A stretch of DNA of 64,000 nt, from NCBI GenBank assembly GCA_030490835.1, contig CM059972.1, forward strand, positions 36,683,452-36,747,451. The letters are read 5' to 3'. Shown here in pieces: positions 42,908 to 55,401 of this stretch. Under the pieces are notes generated by a model, which did no database searches, was not told where the DNA came from, and saw nothing but the letters and a program-made list of their open reading frames with translations. This DNA comes from Annona cherimola (Eukaryota > Streptophyta > Magnoliopsida > Magnoliales > Annonaceae). The number at the start of each line of letters is the position of its first letter. The first letter of the stretch is position 1. A program made the translations under genes and the position numbers.

Positions 42908-44656
42908 TGTTGGAAACAATGTTTAAAACAATAAAATTGACCAAATCTTGAGTTTTGATGATTAACAAGAACTAATTTTGAGTATATAAAAAGTACTAAT
43001 ATGTTTGCTAAATGTTTAAGGAAAGCAAAGAGGTCAAGTCGATCTCCAAGTCGACTTGGACTTCGACTTGGATGAAGTCGATCCCAAAGTCGACTCAAAT
43101 ATCGACTTGAGAATGAATCCCAAAAAGCAACAGGTGAAGTCGCAGGTCAAGTCGACTCCACTTGCGACTTGGGAAGTCAAGTCGCAGACGAAGTCGACTC
43201 CAGCATCGACTTGGAGTATCCAGAGCTGAAAAGTGGAAACGAACATAACGAAGTCGCAAACGAAGTCGACTCCAGGTGCGACTTGGGTGAAGTCGCAGGC
43301 CAGGTCGACTCCATCCACGACTTGAGATGTTCAAACTTTCAAAGATGCAGTTTTCAAGATATTCAAGAGGATTTATCACTCAAGTCCAAGGAATCAAGAT
43401 GAAAAACAAATGAGTCAATTTCAAAGTTAAGAATCATGTTCTACATTCAAATCAAGTCTATCAAGCTCAAAGCAAATCTTCAAGCTAGCTTCCAAATGAA
43501 GTAAAATCCAAGTCATGAAGACCAAGTGAGTCCAAAGCAAAGCAAGGAACATACATATATTGTGCAAGGACTCAAAGCTTTCAAATGGTTTGCAAGATTC
43601 AAGATATTTCAAGAAGATCAAGGCGTTTCTGCAATAGACCAAGCCAAGTCGCAACCCAAGTCGACTTCAGGATCGACTTGAGTTAAAGTCTGAAAGCCAA
43701 GTCGACCCAAGTCTCAGACTTGAGTTTCTGAAGAACCCAAGTCGCAGGCCAAGTCGACTCCATGTACGACTTGGAAGCCAAGTCGCAGGCCAAGTCGACT
43801 TCATCTTCGACTTGGAGAATAACGGTCAAATTTTTGAACGTTGGAGTTCATTTATTGCACGCCAACCACTTCTACAACGTTCATATTTTCCTCAATCTAT
43901 AAAAGGACATTCAAATGAACGTGAGAAGACAAGAGACACTACTCTAAGGATCATAGAGAGAAAAGAAGTGCAAGAAAGACTTTCAAATCCCTTTTCTCCA
44001 TATTTGAGTGTTTCAAAGGAAGAAAGAGCTTCAAACTGCAAGTTGCTTCAACGATCATCATCCCAGCTGTCTTTGATTTCTTCCTCGAGCTCAAAACTGC
44101 CTACACAAATCTGTAAAGTGTAGTTTTTATTCATTTCTTTATTTGGTTGTATAAATCTTGATTTAGCTTGGGTAGCTAAGATCAAGTGTATGCAAAGTAG
44201 GGTGTGATTGGAGTGAGACTCATCACCTACTTGTGCAAATGATTGTATATGCCCCCTAGAGCTTTGAATCTAGAAGAGAGCAAGTGGCTCTAGTTGTGTA
44301 TGCCCCCTAGAGCTTTGAATCTAGAAGAGAGCAAGTGGCTCTAGTTGTGTATGCCCCCTAGAGCTTTGAATCTAGAAGAGAGCGGTGACTCTAAGTGTAT
44401 TCTTGGAATACATAAGTGGAACCCAAGTCACAACGGAGTGTGAGCTTGGAAGAGTGGAGTAGGGAAGGTTTGCCCGAACCACTATAAAATCTTGTGTTCT
44501 ACTTATTTTTACTGCTTTATCTTATTTGCTCTCCATTCGCTTAAAAAGGGGATTAACTTTTTCAAGGGGTTAAGATTTTTGATTTACTGAAAGAAATTTT
44601 AAAGAACCCAATTCACCCCTCCCCTCTTGGGTTTAGCCATCAACTCGGGACCAACA
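42908..44656 (+). repeat. 3' LTR of element C (1749 bp)
   Basis: Same length as the 5' LTR, with box clusters 43035-43325 and 43644-43816, TATA box 43898-43905, and three 51-bp repeats from 44248. The differences from the 5' LTR are mostly transitions. Confidence 0.95.
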
Positions 44657-45596
44657 GATAGGCATGTTGTAGAATGCAACATATAAAAGTATGTCAATAG
44701 CATTTCTTATCATAATATTCATTCATATCACACATAGTCTATATGATCATTTCTAATAATAGAATCATCATACATAGTAAATTTTATAATCTAGAAAGAT
44801 CAATGATCTTTCCTTTTTCATATACACTTAGCACTTGAATAAAATCAAATGCATTCATATTTTCATAACATCAAACATCATACATTAGGAGTAAAAAAAA
44901 ACTCCCCTTTTCCTACCTTTCTCATTTCTATCTTCTCTTTTCATGGCGTAAGGTTACTTTTCCTTACACATACAGATTATGCCTACATAACCTGTCAATT
45001 TAGTATAACTATAAATTCTTAAACTAGCAATTAATTAGAAAGTTGGTACCTTGGTGCCTTCCATATGTCTACTATAGCTCTGCATCTTAGACATATATAT
45101 CATATAGCACCGTCTTGTGCTATCTTATGTAAGATATGGTAAAGCCTTAGATATGGGGGGTCTCTATGTACGGTTCCATTATTCAACCCATCATCTGTTT
45201 TGATTCCCTTCTATCCTTTATCTTTCCTTAAATTCTACTACCCCCTGCTTCATCTCATTGTCCTCATATCATTTTTCCTTCGTATACCATCTACACTATG
45301 AAATATAGCAAACCAGCTATATTTCCTTAAATGGTCATATCATTGCGTATCATTTTTTCTTCATAGACTATCTACACCATGAAATATAGCAAACCAGCTA
45401 TATTTCCTTAAGTAACCATAATCTTGTGTCATAATGACGCACAATATAAGACAATACATATCGTATATGTCTTATAATCTCAATCAATCTCTTTCATCAT
45501 TTTATATTTTTCTTCTATATCTATCTATCAATCCTTGCTGAAATATCATGTTTGTGATATCAAATCTTTTCTTACCACGCCTATTTACCAATCCAT
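44657..45596 (-). other. G2 internal region, 5' part (leader)
   Basis: Starts with the GATAG duplication. On the minus strand it is the untranslated leader between the primer site and the gag scrap. No ORF or domain is seen. It contains a tandem duplication at 45265-45420. AT-rich. Confidence 0.7.
45265..45420 (-). repeat. 81-bp tandem duplication in G2 leader
   Basis: The unit with 'gaaatatagcaaaccagc' is present twice, offset by 81 bp (45265 and 45346), with a few differences. Within each unit 'atatagc...gctatat' forms a short inverted repeat. Confidence 0.8.
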
Positions 45597-45608
45597 GCTC
45601 TGATACCA
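45597..45608 (-). other. Primer-binding site, G2
   Basis: The minus strand reads TGGTATCAGAGC followed by ATGGATTGG, the same as in G1 (13211), six bases from the LTR. It identifies 45615-55401 as the 5' LTR and sets the orientation. Confidence 0.9.
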
Positions 45609-45614
45609 ACTTCT

Positions 45615-48600
45615 GTGGCACCCCAAACCGAGATGTCACTTCCTTACCTCAAGATCTTATTGATTGGTAAATGTGAATCAGGATTGTTTCCCTGATCATG
45701 AGGCGGGTTCTTAATTGGAACTCGTCCATTTTTTTTCCAATTCATTCCTTTTATCTATCATTATTGATTTCATTCCACACTACATCTTTCATCATACAAG
45801 CACCATTACACCTGTAATAAAATTTTATAATTCTTTCATAACATTCATCATGCTTTTCTACAATAACATTTACATTTCGTACATACATCCATACAAGCAT
45901 TGGATCACATAGAATTTATAATTCTATATAAGTTCACATATACATAAACATACCTTGGATCTTTAATCAGGCTATCACATTCCATTCCTTATAGCCCACA
46001 TGGCTACCATCACGTACCTTTCCTTTATTGCTTAAATTTGCATCCTCTTGAGTTTCCAGGTTCCAGTCTATGGTTTGGGAAAACAAAACGTGAGTGACAA
46101 CTCAGTAAGCAAGCATTTTATGTTTTAAGGGCAAGGCTTCCTTTAAAACATTTTTCTTAAACATCTTGAATATCTTTTTACTTGAGGACATATATATGTC
46201 CTAAAACATTATCATAAAATCCTTGTTCATAAGGACAGTTCCATGTCCTTGAACAGTCTCATAAAACATCATTCTTAAAATCATTCACAAGCCACGACTG
46301 GGCTTATTAAGGCAAAATATATACGTTTTACCTTCTTTAATTAATTTCCTTTAATCTTAGATAACATTTCTAATGTTCAAAGACCTTTACATAAAATCAT
46401 CTTTCATTAGTGGACGTTTTATGTCCAAAACATTTTCCTCATATCTCCTTTGGCAAAGGAGGACATTATCATGTCCTGAAAACATCATACACATAAGCCT
46501 TTCTCAATAAAGGACATTTCTATGTCCAAAAATATTTTTCGTCTTAAACTCCTTTAGCCAAGAGACATTTGATGTCTCAAAGCATTTTTGACATAACTTT
46601 TTGACAATGGACATTCATATGTCCTAAAACACATTCCATCAAAGTACTTAAGCATTGGACATTCTCATGTTAATAAACATGTACCATTCAAATCCTTTGG
46701 AAATGGACATTCTTATATCCAAAACCAAGTTTCATATAAATCCTTTTCATAATCCCCATCTTGGGGCTTGTTTATAGCAAACAAGGCAAATAAAATACGT
46801 AAACCATTTTCATAAATGCATTTGCATAAAAACATTTCCTTTCATTTCTGTTATTTACACTTTTGTGTAAAACACCCTATGTTTAGGGTAACTATCTCAT
46901 AAAAATCCTTTTAGGATAACTTTCATAAAAACATACTTCACGTCCCAATCTTTGGGCTTTTCAAAAGCAAAACATAAGAAAATGCATTTCTCTCCATCCA
47001 GTAGTGACAATTAGCAAGTGATAATTCTACCTTTTGGAAGAGAATCCATACTTAACAGCACGCTATCCAAGCGGCTGTTCTTTCATCCTGCTCCCATCTC
47101 AGGGAGGGCGCCGTTGGCCTCCTGCCATCCCTTAGCGACTTGGTCATATGTAAAGTGGGTCCCGACCATCCCGATCGTGCTCTACAACCAGCCTATTCCG
47201 TGTACTAGTGCACCATACATATTCTGACAGACCGCAGTCTGTTTGGTTTAAAATATCACAGACCACAGCCCATGACCTTTTAAACCGGGGTCACAAACTG
47301 CAGCCTGCAAGTATACCCACAACACATCATAGATCGAAGTCTATATCATTAAAAATTGTTTTCAAAAATACATCACAGACCGCAGTCTGTGTCAACTGTA
47401 AAGCAAGCGTACTCACTTTAAACAAGTTGTCATTTGAAATTTAGTTTTAGGATGACCTTCCTTAAATTTTTTAAAAATCATTTTGAGTAAAATATTTTGA
47501 TAAATATTTGAAACATTTGAGAAATAATACATCTTAAAAAACCCTATAATAAAAGAATTTCAAAACCTTTGGATTTCCAACAATAAACCATATCTCTCTC
47601 TAATATTTTCTTAGTTTCCATTTCAGGGCCTTTTGCTTACATAGTTATGCAATTATACCATCACCTTCTCCACAACCTAAAAATTTAAATTATTGTCCTC
47701 ATATCTATTATACTATTTTTATATAAAGGAGAATTGCACAGTCTTTTGTATGTCATTTAGCAACTTGAAATTAAATCATTTCATGAAATCCCCTATTACA
47801 TTGGTCATCCTTAAATCCCATTCAACAAATTCATATAAACATTTTTGAAGACATATTCATCATAGATTTCCTTATCTAAAGAAAATAAAAACTTTTCGAA
47901 TATCATGTCAAAACATATGGAATATGTCCAAATCATTGTTGATATTTAGTTATCATAACATAACAAAACTAATCTTTTTCATAAATCAAATCTTCTTTTT
48001 CTTTCTCTTTTATAACAGGATTATTTATCATAAAACATCATAAGAGAAATTCAAAACTTATTTACATTTGTTACTTTGTGAAAAAGGGTAAAATTCCTTT
48101 TTTTCTTATAAAATACTTTTGAAACAACATCAGAAAGAACTTGCTTACTTAAAAGCAAATTCTTAAAACCATGGACATAAAACATAAAATCCTGTGAAAT
48201 TAACATTATGGAGAACTTGCTTACTCATAAGCAAATTCCTCAATCCTATTAACATAAAGCATTGCTAATCCATGACAACATTTGTGATAAAATTTTTTAT
48301 CTTAAAAATGTTGCTTGCTTCCCATGAAGCAAACCTTGAGGCTTTTCCTTAAAGCCATCATTTTCCAAAGCTTGTGGCTTTGTATTAAAGCCGTCATTTT
48401 CAAAACTTGTACTTTCCCATTCGTTAAAACATAATTATAAAAGCATTGACATAATTATCATTTCAACATATAGAGAAAAATCCATAATTTAAAAGGTTCC
48501 CTTGCTTACCTGAGATCGTCATAATCCTTTTCCTCCATTCTTTTCCTTGCCTTTGCCTAGATAAATGAAAATAACATTTCATTTATATGCATCACCTCAA

Positions 48601-49172
48601 ATGCTTGCATTCCTTAGGGTTTTCCAACTTACATAAATCCATTTGGATTTACATTATACTAGCTTAACCCTCTTGTATTTCAAGTGGGATGTTCATACAT
48701 ATCAACATAGCCTATACATCGCATTATCCATTCATTCCTTTCATTTTTAATACCCTTATGTAGGGTAAATGTTTCAACATATTATAAACTTTTATTTAAT
48801 CCACATATGGGGGTTCCTTACCTCCCATTTATCAATTAACATCCATTCTTTATATTTTTCACATTGGTGCTCATCTAAGGCACCTATTCATGAGTTACGG
48901 CTACTAATCTAAATTTCAAATTTTTGAGATTTTATAATTTTCTTAAAACAGCCTTATACTTCCTCATTTTACCATGTTTTCCTTTCATTTTTGCATCTTA
49001 GCTACTCATACATGGTCATCCTCCCTTCTTGCCATCCATACTTCCCATATTTACTCACTTGAACATGCATATATTATGTGTAATTCAAGTTCATATAAAA
49101 CAACACTTTGTTTTGGCATTTTATCACATTTCCATACATTTTTTTGCGTTTTATCAAATTTTATTTAGTCAT
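45615..49172 (-). repeat. G2 5' LTR, inner-numbered part (before S1)
   Basis: Pairs with 17495-19846 plus 28516-29726. Holds hairpin arrays at 46186-46918 (for example GGACATATATATGTCC, two bases longer than its partner but still perfectly paired) and about 48085-48395, the GC block about 47080-47195, the CAGACCGC subrepeats about 47227-47395, and the candidate 47-nt exon at 48510-48556. Split by S1 at 49172/49173. Confidence 0.9.
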
Positions 49173-52100
49173 TGTGAAACCCCAACCTAAATAAGATTCA
49201 ATGTGTGCATTGAACATGTACATGGGACTTATATATGATTAAATGGAAATTTTGGTTGATTTTAGGATTTTATGATATGTTGCAATTAGGGTTTAATTAA
49301 GAAGGGTGATTAAAGATTTAATTGCCGGAGCCCATTATGAGTCAAGGTGACTAAAGGGGCATAATGAGGATTAAAATATACTAATGTGGTATGAATGTTT
49401 AGTTAATTTCCATGATTTAATTAATGGAGATTAAAATGGAAATTGTGGAATTATGTTGGATAACACTAGAAAATTCATAACTCAGCGCCTGTAAGGCGAA
49501 TTCAAGTGAAATTTGAAATGGTAGTTGATGATGTTGGTCTTGTTATGGGATTATTGGATTATGAAAATCCTTGATGGAATTAGTGTTATGATTTATTGAT
49601 CATATTTCAATTTCACCCGTTAACTTTAAACGGCTATAACGGGAGCTAAGAAAATCGGACTGAGATGAAATTCGAAATGGTTGAATGAAATTATGAGATG
49701 CAAATTTTGGAAGTCTTAGATTAAGCTTAAAATTTTGGAAAAATTCCTGCATTAGAAAAGGTGTATACCGTTGACTTTTATACCTCAAAAAGTACCATGC
49801 ATTTAAGGCAAAAGGTGCATGAATTGAATGCAATTTTTAATGGTCCAAATAGGTGACAAATGCAGGTGAAATGCAAGTTATTTTATGATTAAAAATGTGT
49901 GGAAATTCGTGGTATATGCTGCTGGAATTAATGAGCTAGAGGTGAGCTCAAAGGGAGCTAGGCAAGGTGGCAATGCATGGACGTTCCAAGCAGTTGCTGT
50001 TTGGATTTTTATGAATTTTTATTTTATAAATGATGGATATATATAGCTGAAATGTTGGGATGTATAAATAAGAATTTAATTATGTGAAAAAAAATCCAAG
50101 AAAATTCGCGATTTGCAGCTGCCATGAAAGGTGGAAAAAATGAACAGCTTGATTACACATATGGACGTTCCATGTTTGATGCTGCTGTAATAATTTTTCT
50201 TAATTTTTTTAACACCAAATTAATATATGAATTAAGGGGAATTAGGTGTATAAATTACCCACATTTGGGATTTTTAAATAATTGGAAAATTGCTGGAAAA
50301 AGGGGCTGCAAGGGACGTGATTTTGAGGGACAGCTGTAGGGTTGAGATGTGAGCAGATTTTTAGTTTTATTAAAAGGTGTAAAAATTATTTTACTTGGAT
50401 AAGATTAATCCAGCACATTAAGAGGATAAGGAGTCATTAATTGGCTGTGGAAAACAAGCTCCAAAGGTGGGGCCCACTACTGGCAATTCCAGCTCCACAA
50501 AGGCATGCCCGTTCACATGAAAAGAGGGTTGGAAAATTTCTTACGTGCTGGAAATTCTTCCCCAAGCAACAGAAGCTTTCACGTCCCTTTAGAGCCAGCA
50601 AGAAGAAGAGAAAACCAAGGGAAAATAAGGGGAATTTGAGGAGGAAAATCATTTCCAAATGATGAGGGTTTGATCTCCATTAACCAAGTAAATATATCGG
50701 TTGATTGAGCTTTTCATTTTGGGTTTTAAACCCTAAAATTTTGAATATGGAATGGATGCTTAAATAATGTTTAAAGTGATGATTCAACATGCTTTTTAAT
50801 GAATATGGAATGAGTTTTAGCTTGCATGCATGAAATTCCATGATTTAGATGATGAAAAGTGAAGTTTCGAATGATATATGATGTTATAAATTAAATTATG
50901 GACGGAACAGTAAATGGATTAATTTTAGAATGAAAAGTTTTGGGAAAAATAATGATTGTGTTATTAAGGAAATACCCAATTTTCAGCTTAAAAGGATAAG
51001 TAATTTTTAAATTAAAAATCCGAGAAGATTAACCCAAACAGGGTAAAATGGGTGACAGGATCAGCTGTAGAAAAGGATTTTTAATAATTTTTATGAAAGG
51101 AAATTTAGTCTAAAAAGTTTATGGAATATATAAGACATAATTATGATCACAATAAAAAAATAAAAAATAGGTTTTTATAGGTATAAATATACCCAATAAT
51201 TTACGTGATTAAGGCTGACTGAAAATGGATGTTGCTGTCCAGCAAGGTAAAAATACCAAAATAAATATAAATTCTTAATTTTTTATGCTGAAAATATTTA
51301 TTTGGTTAATTCATGTAGTTATGAAATTATGATAGAAATTTCAGATAAAAAATAGTTGATTTGGTATTAATTCAAGTTTTTGAGATTTCAGTACGCCTGA
51401 TTTCAGCATGTGGATAGTTTGAGAAAAAATCAAAAAGAAATATGAAAAATATGTAGAAATGATCCAAATTGATATATGTGTTAAATAATTAAATATGAAT
51501 TAATAAAAATGGGATTATATTCTGAAATTTCGGATTTATATCATTGCCTAAGGTTATGTGTCAAAAGACACGTTAAACGGGTAAAAACGGGTTCCAAACT
51601 TGCTGTTTTGGAAACCTATGGTAAATAGATTTAAATCCCATGAAAATACCCTAAACGCATGGGTAATTAAGGTTAATTAACCCGCTGAAATATGGATTAA
51701 ATTTCTGAGTTAGCAAATTTTATGAAATGCATTATGTATATGTGCTAAAGGGGCTTATGTAAAGGGATAAAGGTGAATAGGTGATGAATGACTTATGAAA
51801 AACGATTTTGTGCAAAAATGCATGAAATTGAGATGAATTCCATAATTTTACATCTGTTTTGAGTTTTATGTGATTGAAATGGATACCCTAATTATGGAGT
51901 TATATATGTTATGTGTTAGCCGATGATATGTGCAAAATGTGCTATATATGAGCATAATGACTTGTGAAGTCAAATAAATGATATATGTTAATGAAAATGG
52001 GTTGAAAAACTGAGTTAAATGCAAGCAAAGAAAATATATGAATGTTATATCATTCTTATATGTATAGGCAAAGGCAAAGGGATAAGCGAAATGGAAAGCT

Positions 52101-53172
52101 AAGCAAGCAAGGTAAGCAAGTAGCTTTCTAAATGATTTTGGTTTTCATTACAAGGTGTTTAAGGATGACCATTCCTTGTCGATATGAGTATTGAAATGTT
52201 TATTTCTGTTGAAATAAATGATTGTTTCTAGTTTCGCAATTATGCTTGAAATGTGATGAAACACGAATTTATACAATGTTTCATTGAAATGGTGTTTAAA
52301 AAGGGATGGTGCAAAGAATTCTCTACACGAGAATGACAAGTTCCATGTGTAAGGGGGTATATGATGCCGGGGTGACTAAAAGTCATGCATGGAATGGAAA
52401 TCAAGTAGGCTAGTCGAGGTAGTAAGTGGACAAGGAGTCCCCCTTGACGTTGCCAAGTCGGAAGGTTCGGCGCCAAGGATGGAAATGATCATGTCATGAA
52501 AGAGGGTTCCCCGTGCTAGCGTACCGTCACATGAAGGATAACGTCATCAATGAAAATGATAAATTTGCACATTCAATATTTATGAAGTGTTTATAAAATG
52601 TGTATGAATGATTTATGAAAAGGTTTTTGCTCCATAGGTAGTTGATCACTTGATAAGTGTCTCTACTGAAGGGAGAAAAATGCTTTTAAATAAATATGCT
52701 TTCAAAATGAATTGCCTGTAAAATATAAGCTTGCTTATTGAGTTTCGACTCACGTTTTCATTTTCCAAACCCATAAACAGGTGAAAGATGAGACCTGGCA
52801 AAGGAGCAGGAGCCATCCATTGAAGAAATGGGAAGACATTATAAGTTTCATGTTAATGAAAAACTTATGTCATATGATTGTAAATACTTTGATGTTTTGT
52901 ATTGACATCTATGATGATACATGCAGTAACATCTGATTTATGAGATCGTTTGAATTATGTTATGAAAATCATGTCTAGTTATGACATTATTGGATGGAAA
53001 TGACTCAGATATGCATGAGACAAAAATAAGGAGGAATTAAACTCCTATGAAATATATTTACTTGGATAAATATCCGTTAAAACCTGTCGTGTGACAGGGC
53101 AACAATCCTGATCACGTTTACCAGTCGAACGATCTTGAGGTAAGGTTGTGACGCTCAGGCTGGGGCGTTACA
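49173..53172 (+). mobile_element. S1: solo LTR, 4000 bp, Tekay-like family
   Basis: TGTGAAACCCC...GGCGTTACA flanked by exact GTCAT duplications (49168-49172, 53173-53177); the uninterrupted site is visible in the other G2 LTR near 29715. No internal sequence, primer site or polypurine tract, so it is the product of LTR-LTR recombination. Its 3' half matches S2 in the GC block, the 'gatggtgcaaagaattctct' segment and the last 90 bp. Plus orientation follows from the terminal 'acaatcctgatcacgtttacc' block shared with G1, G2 and S2. Short ORFs inside are chance. Confidence 0.92.
50688..52780 (+). other. Candidate intron / 44-nt exon / intron in S1
   Basis: A donor-like CCAAG|GTAAAT-type site lies at 50688 (weak). 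An acceptor-like 'cattcttatatgtatag' ends at 52067 before GCAAAGGCAAAG. A 44-nt block 52068-52111 ends in a strong donor CAAG|GTAAGCAAG at 52112, and an acceptor 'ttttccaaacccataaacag' ends at 52780. S2 keeps the first donor (60934, AA|GTAAGTATGG) and first acceptor (62445), but its second donor is decayed. Confidence 0.4.
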
Positions 53173-55401
53173 GTCATTTCTCATCTTTGTCATACATACC
53201 CTTTATGTGCTTCCCATTTCTTACACATAGATTATGTGTTTCTTAATATTTTTCAAAACAACCACTTTGCCTTCTATTTGGCATAATTAATCCACTTAAT
53301 TAGCACATGATTTAAGGTATTTTCATGGAATCTTAAAGTCTTAATCATAGGGTTCCAAAATAGCAACTTTGGCACCCACCTTTCATGATTTCAATGTCTA
53401 ACTTGACAAATTGTTCATATCAGATTTTTAATCTATTAATTCTTGCATTTAATCATGCTTTTATCATCCCATATTTAGGGTATTTTCACATATTTAAAAC
53501 CCATAATTTAGTCGCCTCAAAACAACAACTTTCCATACCCGTTTTGGGTACCCGTATGGACGTCCATGGTCCCTTAAAAATCAGATTTTCACAAATCTCT
53601 TCCATCCAAGGTTGGACGTCCCGTATACCCTAGCTTTAGGGTATTTTACCTTTTAATTCACCCACATATTAATTGGGTTTAATCCATGCATCATATCCAT
53701 CTCAAGAGTGAGAATCCAAACCCGTAGACAACTCTAGGTTCCACCCTTCCTAGGGTCCTTAATCCATACCCAAATCAACGTATGGAAAGCATAAACTCAT
53801 GAATCATAAGCTAATCATGAAAGATGATTAAAACAGCAACATAATAAGGGAATTTCATAAAATTCCAGCTAGGGTTATTCATCCTAATCATGCTTAACAC
53901 GTCACTTAGCCTCCTTGAATCCCTTATATTCATTACTTTCATTCAATTCTCATTTAATACCCTAATTAAGGGCATCATAACTCATCATTTAAGGGTTATT
54001 ATGGATCAAATTCATGACCCATGAAAGGAGGTGAAAAATTTGGAATTCAAGAACCCAAAGCTTAACCCATACTTGAAAACTAGAATTTCTTGGCTTGGAT
54101 CCTTTTCCACTTGATTTCCTCCCTTTCCTTCCTCTTTTCCTTCTTTTTTTTTCTCCTTTCTCCCCTTGCTTGGCCGTGCTTGCTGCTGCCCTTGGGAGAG
54201 AATTTTCTCTCTCCACTTTTGCCCAAAATGAACCGTTCACATGCCCCTCTCCTCTCTTTTGTAATTTGCAATTTGTGGGGCCTACTTTTACACCTCATGT
54301 GTAGGGTAATTTATGAGTCCCTTATTCCTTAATGAGTTGGCAACATTTCACCCATGAAAAATCATATTTTTACATGATTTTTAATTATCAAAATCTGCCT
54401 CAATTAATGCCCATGTTGCTGTCCACTATTCACGTCACTATTCACATGGGTTTTTTTGGCATTTTGTGGCTGATATTTTCAGCCCATTTAATCCCTCATT
54501 AACTATGCTAGAGGTTAGGCTAATTACATGGACATTTTAGGATTTTTAAAAAATCAAAAAAATCAGATTTTTCGGTGCTAATCCACCCATCTCTTGCCAC
54601 ACTTGCTATGCTAGTTTGAGCACTTTCTTTAGCTCATTAATTCCAGCAGCATAGCCAACGAATTTCCACACATATTTATGCATAAAATAACCTGCATTTC
54701 ACCTGCATTTGACACCTATTTGGTCCATTAAAAATTGCATTTAGTTCATGCACCTTTTGCCTTAAATGCATGGTACTCTTGGGTGTAAAAGTCAACTGCA
54801 TACACCTTTTTCTATTCAGGAATTTTCCCAGCATAATTTTCTTAATCTAATCCTTCAAAAATTTTAATCTCATAATTTTATTCAACCTTGTCAAATTTCA
54901 TCTCAATCCGATTTTTTTAGCTCAAGTTATAGCAATTTGAAGTTAATGGTTGAATTTGAAATATGATCAATTAATTGTCTCACTAATTACATCAAGGATT
55001 TTCATAATCCAATAATCCCATAAGATCAAGGCCATCATCATCTATTCTCCTTTCCAATTTCACTTGAATCCGCCTTACAGGCGTTGAGTTATGAATTTTC
55101 TATAATTTTCCAACATAATTCCATAATTTCCATTTTAATCTCCATTAATTATATCATGAAAATTAAAATAAATATTCATGCCACATTAGCATGTTCTAAT
55201 CCTCATTAAGCCCATCGGGTCATACCGAATCACTTTGGGCTCCGGCGATTAAATTTTTAATCACCGTTTCCAATAGAAATCTTAATTCAAAATGTGGCAT
55301 AATTCACGAAAATCATTCAAAATCCATTTAATACATATACACATCATAATTACATTCCCAATACATATATATATGAGTCCTACTTGGGTCCGAGTATCAC
55401 A
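53173..55401 (-). repeat. G2 5' LTR, outer-numbered part (after S1)
   Basis: Starts with the GTCAT duplication, pairs with 29727-31956 and ends GAGTATCACA at 55401, followed by the ATAGT duplication. Relative to its partner the first donor has lost 4 bases (CAAGTATGG for CAAGTAAGTATGG near 54075). The purine-rich leader lies at about 54100-54220 on the minus strand. Confidence 0.9.

Larger units (their letters stand above)
33732..44656 (+). mobile_element. Element C: Sirevirus-like Ty1/copia with env-position ORF, youngest
   Basis: Exact duplication GATAG at 33727-33731 and 44657-44661. LTRs 33732-35480 and 42908-44656 are both 1749 bp and differ at about eight sites by eye, fewer than in B. 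Order: LTR, primer site, gag (intact), pol (three stops), an array of AGTCGACT boxes, a CT-rich leader, an extra ORF, polypurine copies, LTR. The extra ORF between pol and the 3' LTR, repeated polypurine tracts and symmetric LTR boxes are Sirevirus hallmarks. 10,925 bp. Confidence 0.95.
17495..55401 (-). mobile_element. G2: non-autonomous gypsy-like element with 5.8-kb LTRs
   Basis: Exact target duplication ATAGT at 17490-17494 and 55402-55406. Minus orientation is fixed by a primer site complement at 45597-45608 next to the right LTR and a polypurine tract complement at 31957-31975 next to the left LTR. After removing B and S1 with their duplications, the LTRs are 5793 and 5782 bp. After removing C, the internal part is about 2.73 kb with one gag fragment and no protease, RT or integrase. 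LTR ends, primer site and gag fragment resemble G1, so it is probably a Tekay derivative mobilised in trans. The structure fits a LARD or TR-GAG type element. Confidence 0.9.

Noticed and set aside
49173..53172. S1 as an internal duplication of G2 LTR
   Set aside because: Its ends are a perfect TG..CA with an exact 5-bp duplication, and the empty site is seen in the other G2 LTR. Similarity to G2 is limited to the family-wide blocks.
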